A stretch of 64,000 bases of DNA from Acidovorax sp. YS12 (lineage in GTDB: Bacteria > Pseudomonadota > Gammaproteobacteria > Burkholderiales > Burkholderiaceae_C). Of this stretch, positions 1 through 12,068 are shown in pieces. The position numbers and the translations under genes are program-made. How positions within the stretch are numbered: position 1 is the stretch's first letter; each line of letters opens with the position of its first letter. A model generated the notes under the pieces. It saw only the letters and a program-made list of their open reading frames with translations. It ran no database searches and had not been told where the DNA came from. Location of the stretch: contig CP053915.1 in the NCBI GenBank assembly GCA_021496925.1, positions 2,941,501 through 3,005,500 of the forward strand, written 5' to 3'.

Positions 1-1621
1 ACAGGTCGCGCGCCAGCGCGAAGAGCGACTGCGCGCGCTGCTCGCGCCCTGCCGAAACGCTGGCCGCGAAGCGCAGGCCCGCCGTCAGCTGCCCCACCAG
101 CAGCCCGACCCCCAGCATGACGGCGAACGTCAGCAGGTACTGCACATCGCTCACCGCGAACGAGAACGTGGGCAGCACGAAGAAGAAGTCGAAAGCCATG
201 ACGTTCAGCGCCGCCGCGCAGGCCGCCGGCCCCCGGCCGAAGCGCCACGCCACCCCCACCACGCCGAGCAGGTAGAGCATGACGATGTTGGTCAGCTCCA
301 GCACGCCCGACAGCAGCGTGGCCAGCAGCGTGATGGCCACGCTGCTGACCGCTGCCCACGCGTAGCCATGCCATGGCGAACCACGCCAGGTTTCCTGCAT
401 GTCCCCCCGGGCGGGCGCCAGCCAGGGGCCGTGCGCCAGGCGCCGCGCGCTGCCCGCAGGCGCCACGGAAACGATGTCCAGGGCCGGGGCGATGCGCGCC
501 AGCCGGCGCGCCAGCCCCGGCCACCGGCACCACTGCGCACGCGCATGGCCCCGCCCCAGCACCAGCATCGCGCAGTTCAGGCGCTGCGCCTGCTGGGCCA
601 GCGCCGGTGCCACCTGCTCGTCGCTGAGCACCGCCGTCTCTGCGCCCAGTTCCTGTGCCAGGCGCAGCACCGCCAGGATGCGGTCGCGCTCCGGAGCTGC
701 CAGGCGCGCCAGGCGCGGGGTTTCAACGTACACCGCATGCCAGCGGACACTGAGCTGCCCGGCCAGGCGCGCGGCTGTGCGCACCGTCTGCGCCGCGTCC
801 GGCCCGGGGCCGACCGCCGCCAGAATGGCGCCCGACGTGTTCCACGCGGGGGGCGCGCCGCCTCCCTGCCCAGTGGCGCCCCCGCCCGATTGTTCGACGC
901 GCCAGCCACGCACGTCGTCCTCGACGTGCTCGGCGGTACGGCGCAGGGCGATCTCGCGCAGGGCGATCAGGTTGCCCTTGCGGAAGAAATTCTGCGCGGC
1001 ACGCTCGGCCTGCTGGGGCAGGTAGACCTTGCCGGCGGCCAATCGCGCCGCCAGTTCATCGGGCGTGGCATCGACCAGGATGACTTCGTCGGCGGCATCG
1101 AGCACGCTGTCGGGCACCGTCTCGTGCACGCGGATGCCGGTGATGGCGCCCACCGTGCCATTCAGGCTCTCCAGGTGCTGCACGTTGAGCGCCGTCCATA
1201 CCTCGATGCCTGCGGCCAGCAGTTCTTCCACGTCCTGCCAGCGCTTGGCATGGCGCGAACCGGGCACGTTGCTGTGCGCCAGTTCGTCCACCAGCAGCAC
1301 CTGCGGGTGGCGCTGCAGGGCACCATCGAGGTCGAACTCGTGCAGCACCTTGTCCCGGTAGGGCAGCTCCCGGGCCGGCAGCGCTTCCAGGCCGGCGACC
1401 AGCGCGGCGGTCTCCCGGCGCCCGTGCGTCTCGACCACGCCGATCACCACGTCGCGCCCGGCCTCGCGTTCGCGCTGGGCCGCGCTGAGCATGGCCCAGG
1501 TCTTGCCGACTCCGGCGTTGGCGCCGAAGTAGATGCGCAAGCGCCCACGCGGGGCTCGCTCGGCATCGGCGCGCCACTGCGCGAGCAGGGCGTCCGGGTC
1601 AGGGCGGCTGGCTTCAGACAT
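1..1621 (-). CDS. kdpD: Sensor histidine kinase KdpD, N-terminal part (runs off the window start)
   Basis: This is the turgor/potassium sensor kinase that controls kdpFABC expression with KdpE; it sits in the inner membrane. The frame opens at ATG 1621 and stays open for 540 codons to base 1. The Walker A motif GANAGVGKT is at residues 33-41, followed by LLVDELAHSN, both typical of the KdpD sensor domain. A universal-stress-type domain covers about residues 245-370. Hydrophobic DUF4118 segments (for example NIVMLYLLGVVGVAW and YLLTFAVMLGVGLLVG) lie near residues 440-510. The GAF, HisKA and ATPase domains and kdpE must lie outside the window. The gene starts 34 bp after the kdpC stop, so it is the last gene of the operon visible here. 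Confidence 0.96.
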   Translation of the reverse strand, partial: MSEASRPDPDALLAQWRADAERAPRGRLRIYFGANAGVGKTWAMLSAAQREREAGRDVVIGVVETHGRRETAALVAGLEALPARELPYRDKVLHEFDLDGALQRHPQVLLVDELAHSNVPGSRHAKRWQDVEELLAAGIEVWTALNVQHLESLNGTVGAITGIRVHETVPDSVLDAADEVILVDATPDELAARLAAGKVYLPQQAERAAQNFFRKGNLIALREIALRRTAEHVEDDVRGWRVEQSGGGATGQGGGAPPAWNTSGAILAAVGPGPDAAQTVRTAARLAGQLSVRWHAVYVETPRLARLAAPERDRILAVLRLAQELGAETAVLSDEQVAPALAQQAQRLNCAMLVLGRGHARAQWCRWPGLARRLARIAPALDIVSVAPAGSARRLAHGPWLAPARGDMQETWRGSPWHGYAWAAVSSVAITLLATLLSGVLELTNIVMLYLLGVVGVAWRFGRGPAACAAALNVMAFDFFFVLPTFSFAVSDVQYLLTFAVMLGVGLLVGQLTAGLRFAASVSAGREQRAQSLFALARDL

Positions 1622-1655
1622 GGCGCGGGCAGGTTAACGCATCGGAGGCGGCCAT

Positions 1656-2249
1656 TCACCGTCCATCGGCCGCCTCCAGGGCCAGGTTGAGCGCCAGCAC
1701 ATTCACCCGGGGCTCGCCAATCCAGCCAAGCCACTGGGGCGCCTCCACATGGCGCTGGACCAGATCAACCACCCGCTCGGGCGCCATTCCCCGCAGGCGC
1801 GCGATGCGCGGCACCTGGTACAGCGCGGCAGCAGGGCTGATGTGGGGGTCCAGGCCGCTGGCCGATGCCGTGACCAGATCCGCGGGCACCAGGGCCGTAT
1901 TCCCGGGGTCGGCCGACTGCAGCATGGCAATGCGGTCCTTGACCGCAGCGGCCAATGCCGGGTTCAAGGGGCCCAGGTTGGAGCCGGAGGAAGCCGAGGC
2001 GTTGTACGGCATGGGCGCGGTCGCCGAAGGGCGGCCCCAGAAGTGCCGGGGGTCGCTGAAATGCTGGCCGATCAGGGCCGAGCCCACGGGCTGGCCCGCG
2101 CGAAGCACCAGGCTGCCCGCCGCCTGGGCCGGAAAGACGGAACGGGCCACGCCGGTCACCACCAGCGGGTAGACGATGCCTGTCAGCACGCTGAGCAGGA
2201 CAAAAAGGACCAGGGCCGGACGCGCGGCCGCAAAGAGCTTGGTGTTCAT
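1656..2249 (-). CDS. kdpC: Potassium-transporting ATPase subunit KdpC
   Basis: KdpC is the small single-pass inner-membrane subunit of the high-affinity K+ pump KdpFABC and stabilises ATP binding by KdpB. The 197-residue product has one N-terminal membrane helix (about residues 10-32, ALVLFVLLSVLTGIVYPLVV), then the family signatures FWGRPSA, SGSNLGP and SASGLDPHISPAAA. The start at 2249 is preferred over an upstream in-frame ATG because AAGGAGT stands 5 bases before it. It follows kdpB with only 11 bp between stop and start. Confidence 0.97.
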   Translation of the reverse strand: MNTKLFAAARPALVLFVLLSVLTGIVYPLVVTGVARSVFPAQAAGSLVLRAGQPVGSALIGQHFSDPRHFWGRPSATAPMPYNASASSGSNLGPLNPALAAAVKDRIAMLQSADPGNTALVPADLVTASASGLDPHISPAAALYQVPRIARLRGMAPERVVDLVQRHVEAPQWLGWIGEPRVNVLALNLALEAADGR

Positions 2250-2260
2250 GCCGGACTCCT

Positions 2261-4357
<2,097 letters not shown>

Positions 4358-4364
4358 GACCGCC

Positions 4365-6170
4365 TCACTTCCAAAGCATCAGGTGCTCCACGGCCGGCCC
4401 CAGGGCCAGCGCCGGCACGTAGTTCAGCAGCCCCACCAACAGCACGGTGCCCACCAGCAACACCACGAACAAGGGGCCGTGGGTGGGCAGGGTGCCCGCC
4501 GTCACGGGCAAACGCTGCTTGCCCGCCAGCGCCCCCGCCATGGCCAGCACCGGAACGATGACGGCGAAACGCCCCAGCCACATCGCCACGCCCAGCATGG
4601 CGTTGTAGAACGGCGTATTGGCCGACAGCCCGGCAAACGCGCTGCCGTTGTTGTTCGCCGCCGAGGTGAAGGCATAGAGGATTTCCGAAAAGCCATGCGC
4701 CCCGGGGTTGGCAATGCCGGCGCGCCCCGGCGCAACGCCCACGGCGACCGCCGTGCCCAGCAGCACCAGCAGGGGCGTGACGAGGATGACGGCCGCCACC
4801 AGCTTCATCTCGAACACCTCGATCTTCTTGCCCAGGTACTCGGGCGTGCGGCCGATCATCAAGCCGGCGATGAAGACCGCCAGCACGGCGAACACCAGCA
4901 TTCCATACAGGCCCGAACCCGCACCGCCGAAGACCACCTCGCCCAGCTGCATCAAGACCAGCGGCACCATGCCTCCCAAGGGGGTGAGCGAGTCGTGCAT
5001 GGCCACCACGGCGCCGCACGAGGCCGCCGTGGTCACCGCCGTGAACAGGGCCGAGGCCGTGATGCCGAAACGCAGCTCCTTGCCCTCCATGTTGCCCAGG
5101 GCCGGGTCCACGCCCAAGGCCGTCAGCAGGGGGTTGCCCGCACGTTCGGCCCAGGTCACGGCCACCACGGCGGCCACGAAGATCAGCACCATGGCCGCCA
5201 GGACGGCCCATCCCTGCCGGAGGTCTCCAGCCACCCGCCCGAACGCGAAGCACAGGGCCGTGGAAACCAGGAAGATCGCCAGCATCTGCACCAGGTTGGC
5301 GAGGGCCGTGGGGTTTTCATACGGGTGTGCCGAGTTGGCATTGAAGAAGCCGCCACCGTTGGTTCCCAGCAGCTTGATGGCCTCCTGCGACGCCACGGGC
5401 CCCATGGCCAGTGTCTGCGTGGCCGTGCGGGCCTCCTGCATCCGTACGCTGCCCGGCGCATCCCGCAGCGGCACGCCATCGGCGCCAGCCATCGGCGCCT
5501 GGTAGACCGTCGCCTCCAGGGTCGCCACCTGCCGGTAGCCGTCAAAGTTCTGGATGACGCCTTGCGACACGAAGAAAACGGCGATTACCAAGGCAATCGG
5601 CACCAGCACCCACAGCGTGATGCGCGTGAGATCGGCCCAGACATTGCCGATGGCGCCAAAGCGCGCGCCGGGCATGCCCCGGTGTCCGCCGCCCTGTGCC
5701 GCAAAGCCACGAACCAGCGCAAAGGCCACGGCAATGCCGGTCGCCGCCGAGAGGAAATTCTGCACCGCCAACCCAAGCATCTGCGTCAGATAGCTCATGG
5801 TGCTTTCACCGCCGTACCCCTGCCAGTTGGTGTTGGCCACGAAACTGATGGCCGTGTTGAAGGCCGAGTCCGGCGCCACCGCCGCCATGCCTTCGGGATT
5901 GAGCGGCAGCCTGCCCTGCAGGCGCTGCAGGGCATACACGGCCAGGGCGCCCAGCGCGTTGAACGCCAGCAGGGACAGCGCATAGGCACGCCACCCCATC
6001 GGCGTTTCCGGGCGCACGCCGGCCAGGCGATACAGCGGCGCCTCCACCCGCTGCATCCAGCGCGGCATGCCGCCAGCGATCAATGCCGCGAGCACACGGC
6101 CCAGCGGCCAGGCCAGCAGGCCCAGCAGCGCCAGGAAAAGGGCCAGCAGGCCCCAGGCTGAGGCGTCCAT
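4365..6170 (-). CDS. kdpA: Potassium-transporting ATPase channel subunit KdpA
   Basis: KdpA is the K+-selective channel-like subunit of KdpFABC, related to the SKT superfamily. The 601-residue protein shows four pore-loop signatures in order: NTNWQGYGGE, GTNGGGFFNANSAHPYENP, SCGAVV and AANNNGSAFAG. Ten or so membrane helices surround them. The start at 6170 is chosen because GAGGAGT precedes it and the frame upstream belongs to other small genes. It begins 2 bp after the kdpF stop, so translation is probably coupled. Confidence 0.97.
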   Translation of the reverse strand: MDASAWGLLALFLALLGLLAWPLGRVLAALIAGGMPRWMQRVEAPLYRLAGVRPETPMGWRAYALSLLAFNALGALAVYALQRLQGRLPLNPEGMAAVAPDSAFNTAISFVANTNWQGYGGESTMSYLTQMLGLAVQNFLSAATGIAVAFALVRGFAAQGGGHRGMPGARFGAIGNVWADLTRITLWVLVPIALVIAVFFVSQGVIQNFDGYRQVATLEATVYQAPMAGADGVPLRDAPGSVRMQEARTATQTLAMGPVASQEAIKLLGTNGGGFFNANSAHPYENPTALANLVQMLAIFLVSTALCFAFGRVAGDLRQGWAVLAAMVLIFVAAVVAVTWAERAGNPLLTALGVDPALGNMEGKELRFGITASALFTAVTTAASCGAVVAMHDSLTPLGGMVPLVLMQLGEVVFGGAGSGLYGMLVFAVLAVFIAGLMIGRTPEYLGKKIEVFEMKLVAAVILVTPLLVLLGTAVAVGVAPGRAGIANPGAHGFSEILYAFTSAANNNGSAFAGLSANTPFYNAMLGVAMWLGRFAVIVPVLAMAGALAGKQRLPVTAGTLPTHGPLFVVLLVGTVLLVGLLNYVPALALGPAVEHLMLWK

Positions 6171-6172
6171 GG

Positions 6173-6268
6173 TCAGAACTCCTCGGCGCAAACCAGCGCG
6201 TACACGAGGTAGGCCATCAGGAGGACCGCGAGCAAGCCCCCCAGGCCATACAAAGCTTCCATAGCCAT
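6173..6268 (-). CDS. kdpF: Potassium-transporting ATPase small subunit KdpF
   Basis: KdpF is a single-helix membrane peptide that stabilises the Kdp complex. This 31-residue ORF is nearly all one hydrophobic helix (GLGGLLAVLLMAYLVYALV) and ends CAEEF, like KdpF elsewhere. Two ATGs, two codons apart, could start it (6268 or 6262). The first overlaps the stop of the preceding small ORF as TGATG. It directly precedes kdpA, the usual place for kdpF. Confidence 0.9.
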   Translation of the reverse strand: MAMEALYGLGGLLAVLLMAYLVYALVCAEEF

Positions 6269-6372
6269 CACGTCTTCTCCCCGTGCGGCTGGCCCATGCG
6301 GTCCAGCCCCACCACCAGTTGCGCCACCGCCAGCCAGAGCAGGCCCAGCGCAGCGATCCATACGATGTCCAT
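6268..6372 (-). CDS. Small single-pass membrane protein, first gene of the kdp operon
   Basis: This 34-residue ORF is preceded by a good Shine-Dalgarno sequence (AGGAGT, 5 bases before ATG). It has one hydrophobic helix (IAALGLLWLAVAQLVVGL) and a basic tail RMGQPHGEKT. Its stop TGA overlaps the kdpF start, so the two are translationally coupled. I do not recognise it as a Kdp subunit with a known role. By position and shape it could be a second KdpF-like peptide. The region 6373-6576 upstream, shared with the divergent transketolase gene, must carry the kdp promoter; I could not assign it with confidence. Confidence 0.7.
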   Translation of the reverse strand: MDIVWIAALGLLWLAVAQLVVGLDRMGQPHGEKT

Positions 6373-6576
6373 ACAGCACTCCTGCCGATTGCTTCCAATG
6401 GCAGGCAGTCTCCCGAAGGGCATGTCAAAACGGGATAGAAAGGCGCGCAGCCGCTGTAAAAAAAGCATCAACGCCCCAGGGGATGGGGCCTGCCAGGCCG
6501 GCCCCGCAGGCGGGTGCGCCGCCTGCCCGGTAAAATTGCGGGTTTCCCCCTTCACGCCCCTTTCGGAGCCGCCCCG

Positions 6577-8649
<2,073 letters not shown>

Positions 8650-8683
8650 TCGTGTTGTTTTAACTTGGAAGAAAGAGACTGAA

Positions 8684-9682
8684 ATGGCTATCAAGGTTGG
8701 CATCAACGGCTTCGGCCGCATCGGCCGCATGGTGTTCCGCGCCGCAGTGCAGAACTTCTCCGACATCGAGATCGTCGGCATCAACGACCTGCTCGAGCCC
8801 GACTACCTGGCGTACATGCTCAAGTACGACAGCGTGCACGGCCGCTTCAAGGGCACCGTGTCCGTCGAGGGCAACACGCTGGTGGTCAACGGCAAGAAGA
8901 TCCGCCTGACGCAGGAGCGCGACCCCGCCAACCTGAAGTGGAACGAGGTCGGTGCCGACGTGGTGATCGAGGCCACCGGCCTGTTCCTGGACAAGGCCAG
9001 CGCCGAGAAGCACCTGGCCGCCGGCGCCAAGAAGGTGCTGATGTCGGCCCCATCGAAGGACGACACGCCGATGTTCGTGTTCGGCGTGAACCACGCCAAG
9101 TACGCGGGCCAGGCCATCGTCTCCAACGCCTCGTGCACCACCAACTGCCTGGCCCCCGTGGCCAAGGTGCTGAACGACAACTGGGGCATCAAGCGCGGCC
9201 TGATGACCACCGTGCACGCCGCCACCGCCACGCAGAAGACCGTGGACGGCCCGAGCAACAAGGACTGGCGCGGTGGCCGCGGCATCCTGGAAAACATCAT
9301 CCCCAGCTCCACTGGTGCCGCCAAGGCCGTGGGCGTGGTGATTCCCGAGCTGAACAAGAAGCTGACCGGCATGTCCTTCCGCGTGCCCACGTCCGACGTG
9401 TCCGTCGTGGACCTGACCGTCGAGCTGGAAAAGGAAGCCGACTACAAGGACATCTGCGCCGCCATGAAGGCCGCCAGCGAAGGCGCCATGAAGGGCGTGC
9501 TCGGCTACACCGAGGACAAGGTGGTGGCCACCGACTTCCGCGGCGAGCCCTGCACCTCGGTGTTCGACGCCGAGGCCGGCATCGCGCTGGATAAGACCTT
9601 CATCAAGGTCGTGAGCTGGTACGACAACGAGTGGGGCTACTCGAACAAGTGCCTGGAAATGGTGCGCGTGATCGCCAAGTAA
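8684..9682 (+). CDS. gap: Type I glyceraldehyde-3-phosphate dehydrogenase
   Basis: GAPDH converts glyceraldehyde-3-phosphate to 1,3-bisphosphoglycerate with NAD in glycolysis/gluconeogenesis, in the cytosol. In 332 residues it shows the Rossmann start KVGINGFGRIGRMVFRA, the active-site SCTTNCLAPVAKVL (Cys near residue 151), the catalytic His region TTVHAATATQKTVDGPS, and the C-terminal WYDNEWGYSNK. A purine-rich AAGAAAGAGA precedes ATG. It forms a central-carbon pair with tkt and ends at a strong terminator. Confidence 0.98.
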   Translation: MAIKVGINGFGRIGRMVFRAAVQNFSDIEIVGINDLLEPDYLAYMLKYDSVHGRFKGTVSVEGNTLVVNGKKIRLTQERDPANLKWNEVGADVVIEATGLFLDKASAEKHLAAGAKKVLMSAPSKDDTPMFVFGVNHAKYAGQAIVSNASCTTNCLAPVAKVLNDNWGIKRGLMTTVHAATATQKTVDGPSNKDWRGGRGILENIIPSSTGAAKAVGVVIPELNKKLTGMSFRVPTSDVSVVDLTVELEKEADYKDICAAMKAASEGAMKGVLGYTEDKVVATDFRGEPCTSVFDAEAGIALDKTFIKVVSWYDNEWGYSNKCLEMVRVIAK

Positions 9683-9704
9683 TCCCTGGGTTTACAGCCG
9701 AATC

Positions 9705-9746
9705 GGCCTCCAGCGCTCGCCAGTCAAGCGCTGGGCGCTATCAAAA
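9705..9746 (+). repeat. Dispersed palindromic repeat, family A, forward copy 1
   Basis: Family A has the layout GGCCTC-AGCGCT(T)-short loop-AAGCGCY-AGCAGCTAT-CAAAA, where the AGCGCTT and AAGCGCY arms pair. This copy sits between the gap stop and the gap terminator and has a diverged core (CAGCGCTCGCCAGTCAAGCGCTGG). It is recognised only by comparison with the other copies in the window. Confidence 0.8.
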
Positions 9747-9748
9747 AG

Positions 9749-9780
9749 AAAGCCAGCACCCTCTCGGGTGCTGGCTTTTT
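9749..9780 (+). terminator. Rho-independent terminator of the tkt-gap unit
   Basis: A perfect 12-bp stem (9750-9761 with 9766-9777) encloses a TCTC loop and is followed by a T run. The A residues before the stem would also pair with the T run, so it may act in both directions. The minus-strand HPF gene ends just beyond at 9809. Confidence 0.93.
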
Positions 9781-9808
9781 GCATAGGGCCGGCGAGAGCG
9801 GGGGCGCG

Positions 9809-10162
9809 TCAGCCCTCCTGCTCCTGCGTGCGGATGGTGTCGCGGCCGTGGCGGTCCTTGGCACGGCCCAGGTCGTGGTCGATGGCGCGCATCAGCTTCT
9901 CGATGGCGCCCGTGACGGCGTCGGCCACCTTGTCGGCATCAGCCGTGACGGCCACGGGCTGGCGGCCGGCCGGCCGGGCCTCGATACGGCAACGCTTGTC
10001 GTTGGCGCCGGACTTGCCCGCATCGACGTCGGTCAGGAAGACCTCGATGCGCGTCACCAGTTCGCGGTAACGCGCCAGGCGGGTCTGGGCCTCCTGCTGC
10101 ACCCATTGGGCCAGCGATTCACCGCCATGGATCTTGTCGTCGGTATGGACTTGCACTTGCAT
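9809..10162 (-). CDS. Short HPF/RaiA-family ribosome-associated protein
   Basis: Proteins of this family bind the 30S subunit and silence or dimerise ribosomes in stationary phase. The 117-residue product has the beta-alpha-beta pattern of the family, with VTRIEVFLTDVDAGKSGANDKRC followed by IEARPAG and a long second helix (ADKVADAVTGAIEKLMRAIDH). It lacks the C-terminal dimerisation domain of long HPF, and the tail is charged. AAGGAGAGG precedes ATG 10162, which fixes the start. It stands alone, not beside rpoN where hpf is often found, so it may be a second homologue; a general stress role is inferred. Confidence 0.82.
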   Translation of the reverse strand: MQVQVHTDDKIHGGESLAQWVQQEAQTRLARYRELVTRIEVFLTDVDAGKSGANDKRCRIEARPAGRQPVAVTADADKVADAVTGAIEKLMRAIDHDLGRAKDRHGRDTIRTQEQEG

Positions 10163-10281
10163 CGTGATGACCTCTCCTTGAGCTGCCCCTGGCGGACTGC
10201 CGGGGCACGGTGCCATCTTATCGCCCCCACACCGCGCTCCCGGCCAAAACGCCGGGCGCATGGCGCGGGAAAGCCCTGATG

Positions 10282-10752
10282 TCAGTGATGGTGTCCATGG
10301 CCGCCGTGCACGTGGCGGTGGGCGATTTCCTCGGCCGTGGCGGCGCGCACCTCGGTCACCTTGCAGGCGAAGCGCAGCGCCTGGCCCGCGAGGGGGTGGT
10401 TGCCGTCCAGGTGCACCTCGGCGCCCTTGATCTTGACGACGTTGAAGGCCTGCGGGCGCCCGTCGGCACCGGGGCCGCGCAGCTGGCCACCCACCTTCAC
10501 GCCGGGCGGGAACTCGCTCTTGGGAATGGTGCGCACCAGGCTCTCGTCGCGCTCGCCGAAGGCGTCGTCCACGCCCAGGTCCACCGTGGCGGCGAAGCCC
10601 GCGGCCTGGCCCTCCAGCGCGGCCTCGACCTTGGGGAAGATGCCCTCGTAGCCACCGTGCAGGTAGGCCAGGTGGCCCTTGTCCAGCGGCTTGCCCTGGG
10701 GCGTGGTGAGCTGGTAGCTCAGGGTGACGGCGGTGTCCTTGGTGATGTTCAT
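10282..10752 (-). CDS. FKBP-type peptidyl-prolyl isomerase, SlyD-like
   Basis: SlyD-type proteins are cytosolic prolyl isomerases and chaperones that also bind nickel through a His-rich tail. The 156-residue product has the split FKBP domain (TAVTLSYQLTTPQGKPLD and YLHGGYEGIFPKVEAALEG). An inserted chaperone flap follows (DAFGERDESLVRTIPKSEFP), then the closing strand DGNHPLAGQALRFACKVTEV. The C-terminus HRHVHGGHGHHH is a clear metal-binding tail. GAGGAC lies upstream of the ATG. Whether it serves metal delivery or general folding cannot be told from context. Confidence 0.9.
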   Translation of the reverse strand: MNITKDTAVTLSYQLTTPQGKPLDKGHLAYLHGGYEGIFPKVEAALEGQAAGFAATVDLGVDDAFGERDESLVRTIPKSEFPPGVKVGGQLRGPGADGRPQAFNVVKIKGAEVHLDGNHPLAGQALRFACKVTEVRAATAEEIAHRHVHGGHGHHH

Positions 10753-10832
10753 GCGAAGTCCTCGGCGGGCTGGAACGGGAAAAAACGGTAGCCCGCATTG
10801 TCCACGCCCCACGCCCCCGCCGCGCCCAGAAA

Positions 10833-11867
10833 TCACGCCGGCAGTTCGTCGGCCTGCGCTCCAGGATGGCGCGCGAAGCGCCGGGGGGCGCCGCCATGCA
10901 CCGGGCCGGGCGCGCTCCAGGGCCAGCCGCCGAACTGGGTGCGCCGGTAGTCCTGCAGCGCCTGCATGATCTCGGCCTGCGTGTTCATCACGAACGGGCC
11001 GTACTGCGCCACGCTCTCGCCCAGCGGGCGGCCCTGCAGCACCAGGCATTCCACGGCGTCGCCACCGAGGTTGCGCAGTTCCCAGTCCTGCGTGGCGTCC
11101 ACGTGCAGCGCGGCGTGTTCGCGCACGGCCACGGGGCCGACCTGCAGGCCGCTGCCGGCGAAGAAGTACAGCATGCGCTGCGTGGCGCTGCCGGCGGCGC
11201 GTGGCAGCGTCCAGCGCGCGCCGGGCGCGAGCTGCAGCGTCCAAATGGCCACGTCGGCGTCCGGGGCGCTGGCCCACGATTCGGGCGGCGGCGCCAGCGG
11301 CGCTCCCGCGCCGGGCAGCGCACCGGCCACCACGCGCACCAGGGTGGCGCGGCCCTCGGCGTCCACGTGCTCCAGGCGCGGGATGCGCTCGTTCCAGAAC
11401 ATGGTGAAGTGCGGCGCCGCCATCTTGCTGCGCGCAGGCAGGTTCAGCCAGACCTGGAACAGCTCCAGCGGGTTGGGCGCGCCGGCGTGCAGCAGCGGGA
11501 ACATCTCGGCATGCTGGATGCCCCGGCCGGCCGTGAGCCACTGCACGTCGCCGCCGCCGAAGCGCGCGGCCGCGCCCAGCGAGTCGCTGTGGTCGATCAG
11601 CCCCCGGCGCACCAGGGTCACGGTCTCGAAGCCGCGGTGCGGGTGCACCGGAAAGCCGGGCACGCGCTCGCCGTGGTACATCGAGAAACCGTCCTGGCGG
11701 CTGAAGTCGCTGCCCAGCGCCCGCCCGCCCAGCGCCGCGGCGGGCACGCCCTGCGCGCCGTCGCCGGCGGGATAGGCGTCGTCGTGGTGGGCGCAGAACA
11801 GGAACGGATCCATGGTGGGCCACAGCGGGCCCAGCGGCTGGGTGCGGAGGATGGGGGTATCGGTCAT
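10833..11867 (-). CDS. Pirin family protein (cupin fold)
   Basis: Pirins are bicupin proteins; some bacterial members are quercetin dioxygenases. In 344 residues it shows the N-terminal pirin metal site HPHRGFETVT, then the linked HAEM (in GGDVQWLTAGRGIQHAEMF). A second cupin and the C-terminal GPFVMNTQAEIMQALQDY follow. The start at 11867 lacks a clear Shine-Dalgarno sequence but matches usual family length. The substrate is unknown. It is separated from the FKBP gene by 80 bp with no evident terminator. Confidence 0.88.
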   Translation of the reverse strand: MTDTPILRTQPLGPLWPTMDPFLFCAHHDDAYPAGDGAQGVPAAALGGRALGSDFSRQDGFSMYHGERVPGFPVHPHRGFETVTLVRRGLIDHSDSLGAAARFGGGDVQWLTAGRGIQHAEMFPLLHAGAPNPLELFQVWLNLPARSKMAAPHFTMFWNERIPRLEHVDAEGRATLVRVVAGALPGAGAPLAPPPESWASAPDADVAIWTLQLAPGARWTLPRAAGSATQRMLYFFAGSGLQVGPVAVREHAALHVDATQDWELRNLGGDAVECLVLQGRPLGESVAQYGPFVMNTQAEIMQALQDYRRTQFGGWPWSAPGPVHGGAPRRFARHPGAQADELPA

Positions 11868-11949
11868 GCCGGGAATATGGGCCCGGCCTGCGCGCCTGCC
11901 AAGAGGCCATGCGCGCGACAGTGCGGCACGCGCGCAGGACAATCTTTCT

Positions 11950-12005
11950 TGACTCCTGTTTTGATAGCTGCCAGCGCTTGCCTGTAAAAGAATTGAGGCA
12001 TTTTT
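11950..12005 (-). repeat. Dispersed palindromic repeat, family A, reverse copy 2
   Basis: Reading on the minus strand it runs GCCTC, a diverged left arm, then GGCAAGCGCTGGCAGCTATCAAAACAGGAG. It lies upstream of the pirin gene and is head-to-head with the next copy. Confidence 0.85.
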
Positions 12006-12012
12006 CAATCCA

Positions 12013-12052
12013 GAATGCTTATGCAGCAAGCGCCAGCAGCTCTCTTTTTTGA
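12013..12052 (+). repeat. Dispersed palindromic repeat, family A, forward copy 3
   Basis: A short forward copy with core GCAAGCGCCAGCAGCT. With copy 2 it makes a roughly 100-bp inverted pair just past the 3' end of the TonB receptor gene, able to form a larger stem. Confidence 0.75.
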
Positions 12053-12068
12053 AGCTGCGGCGCGCGCC

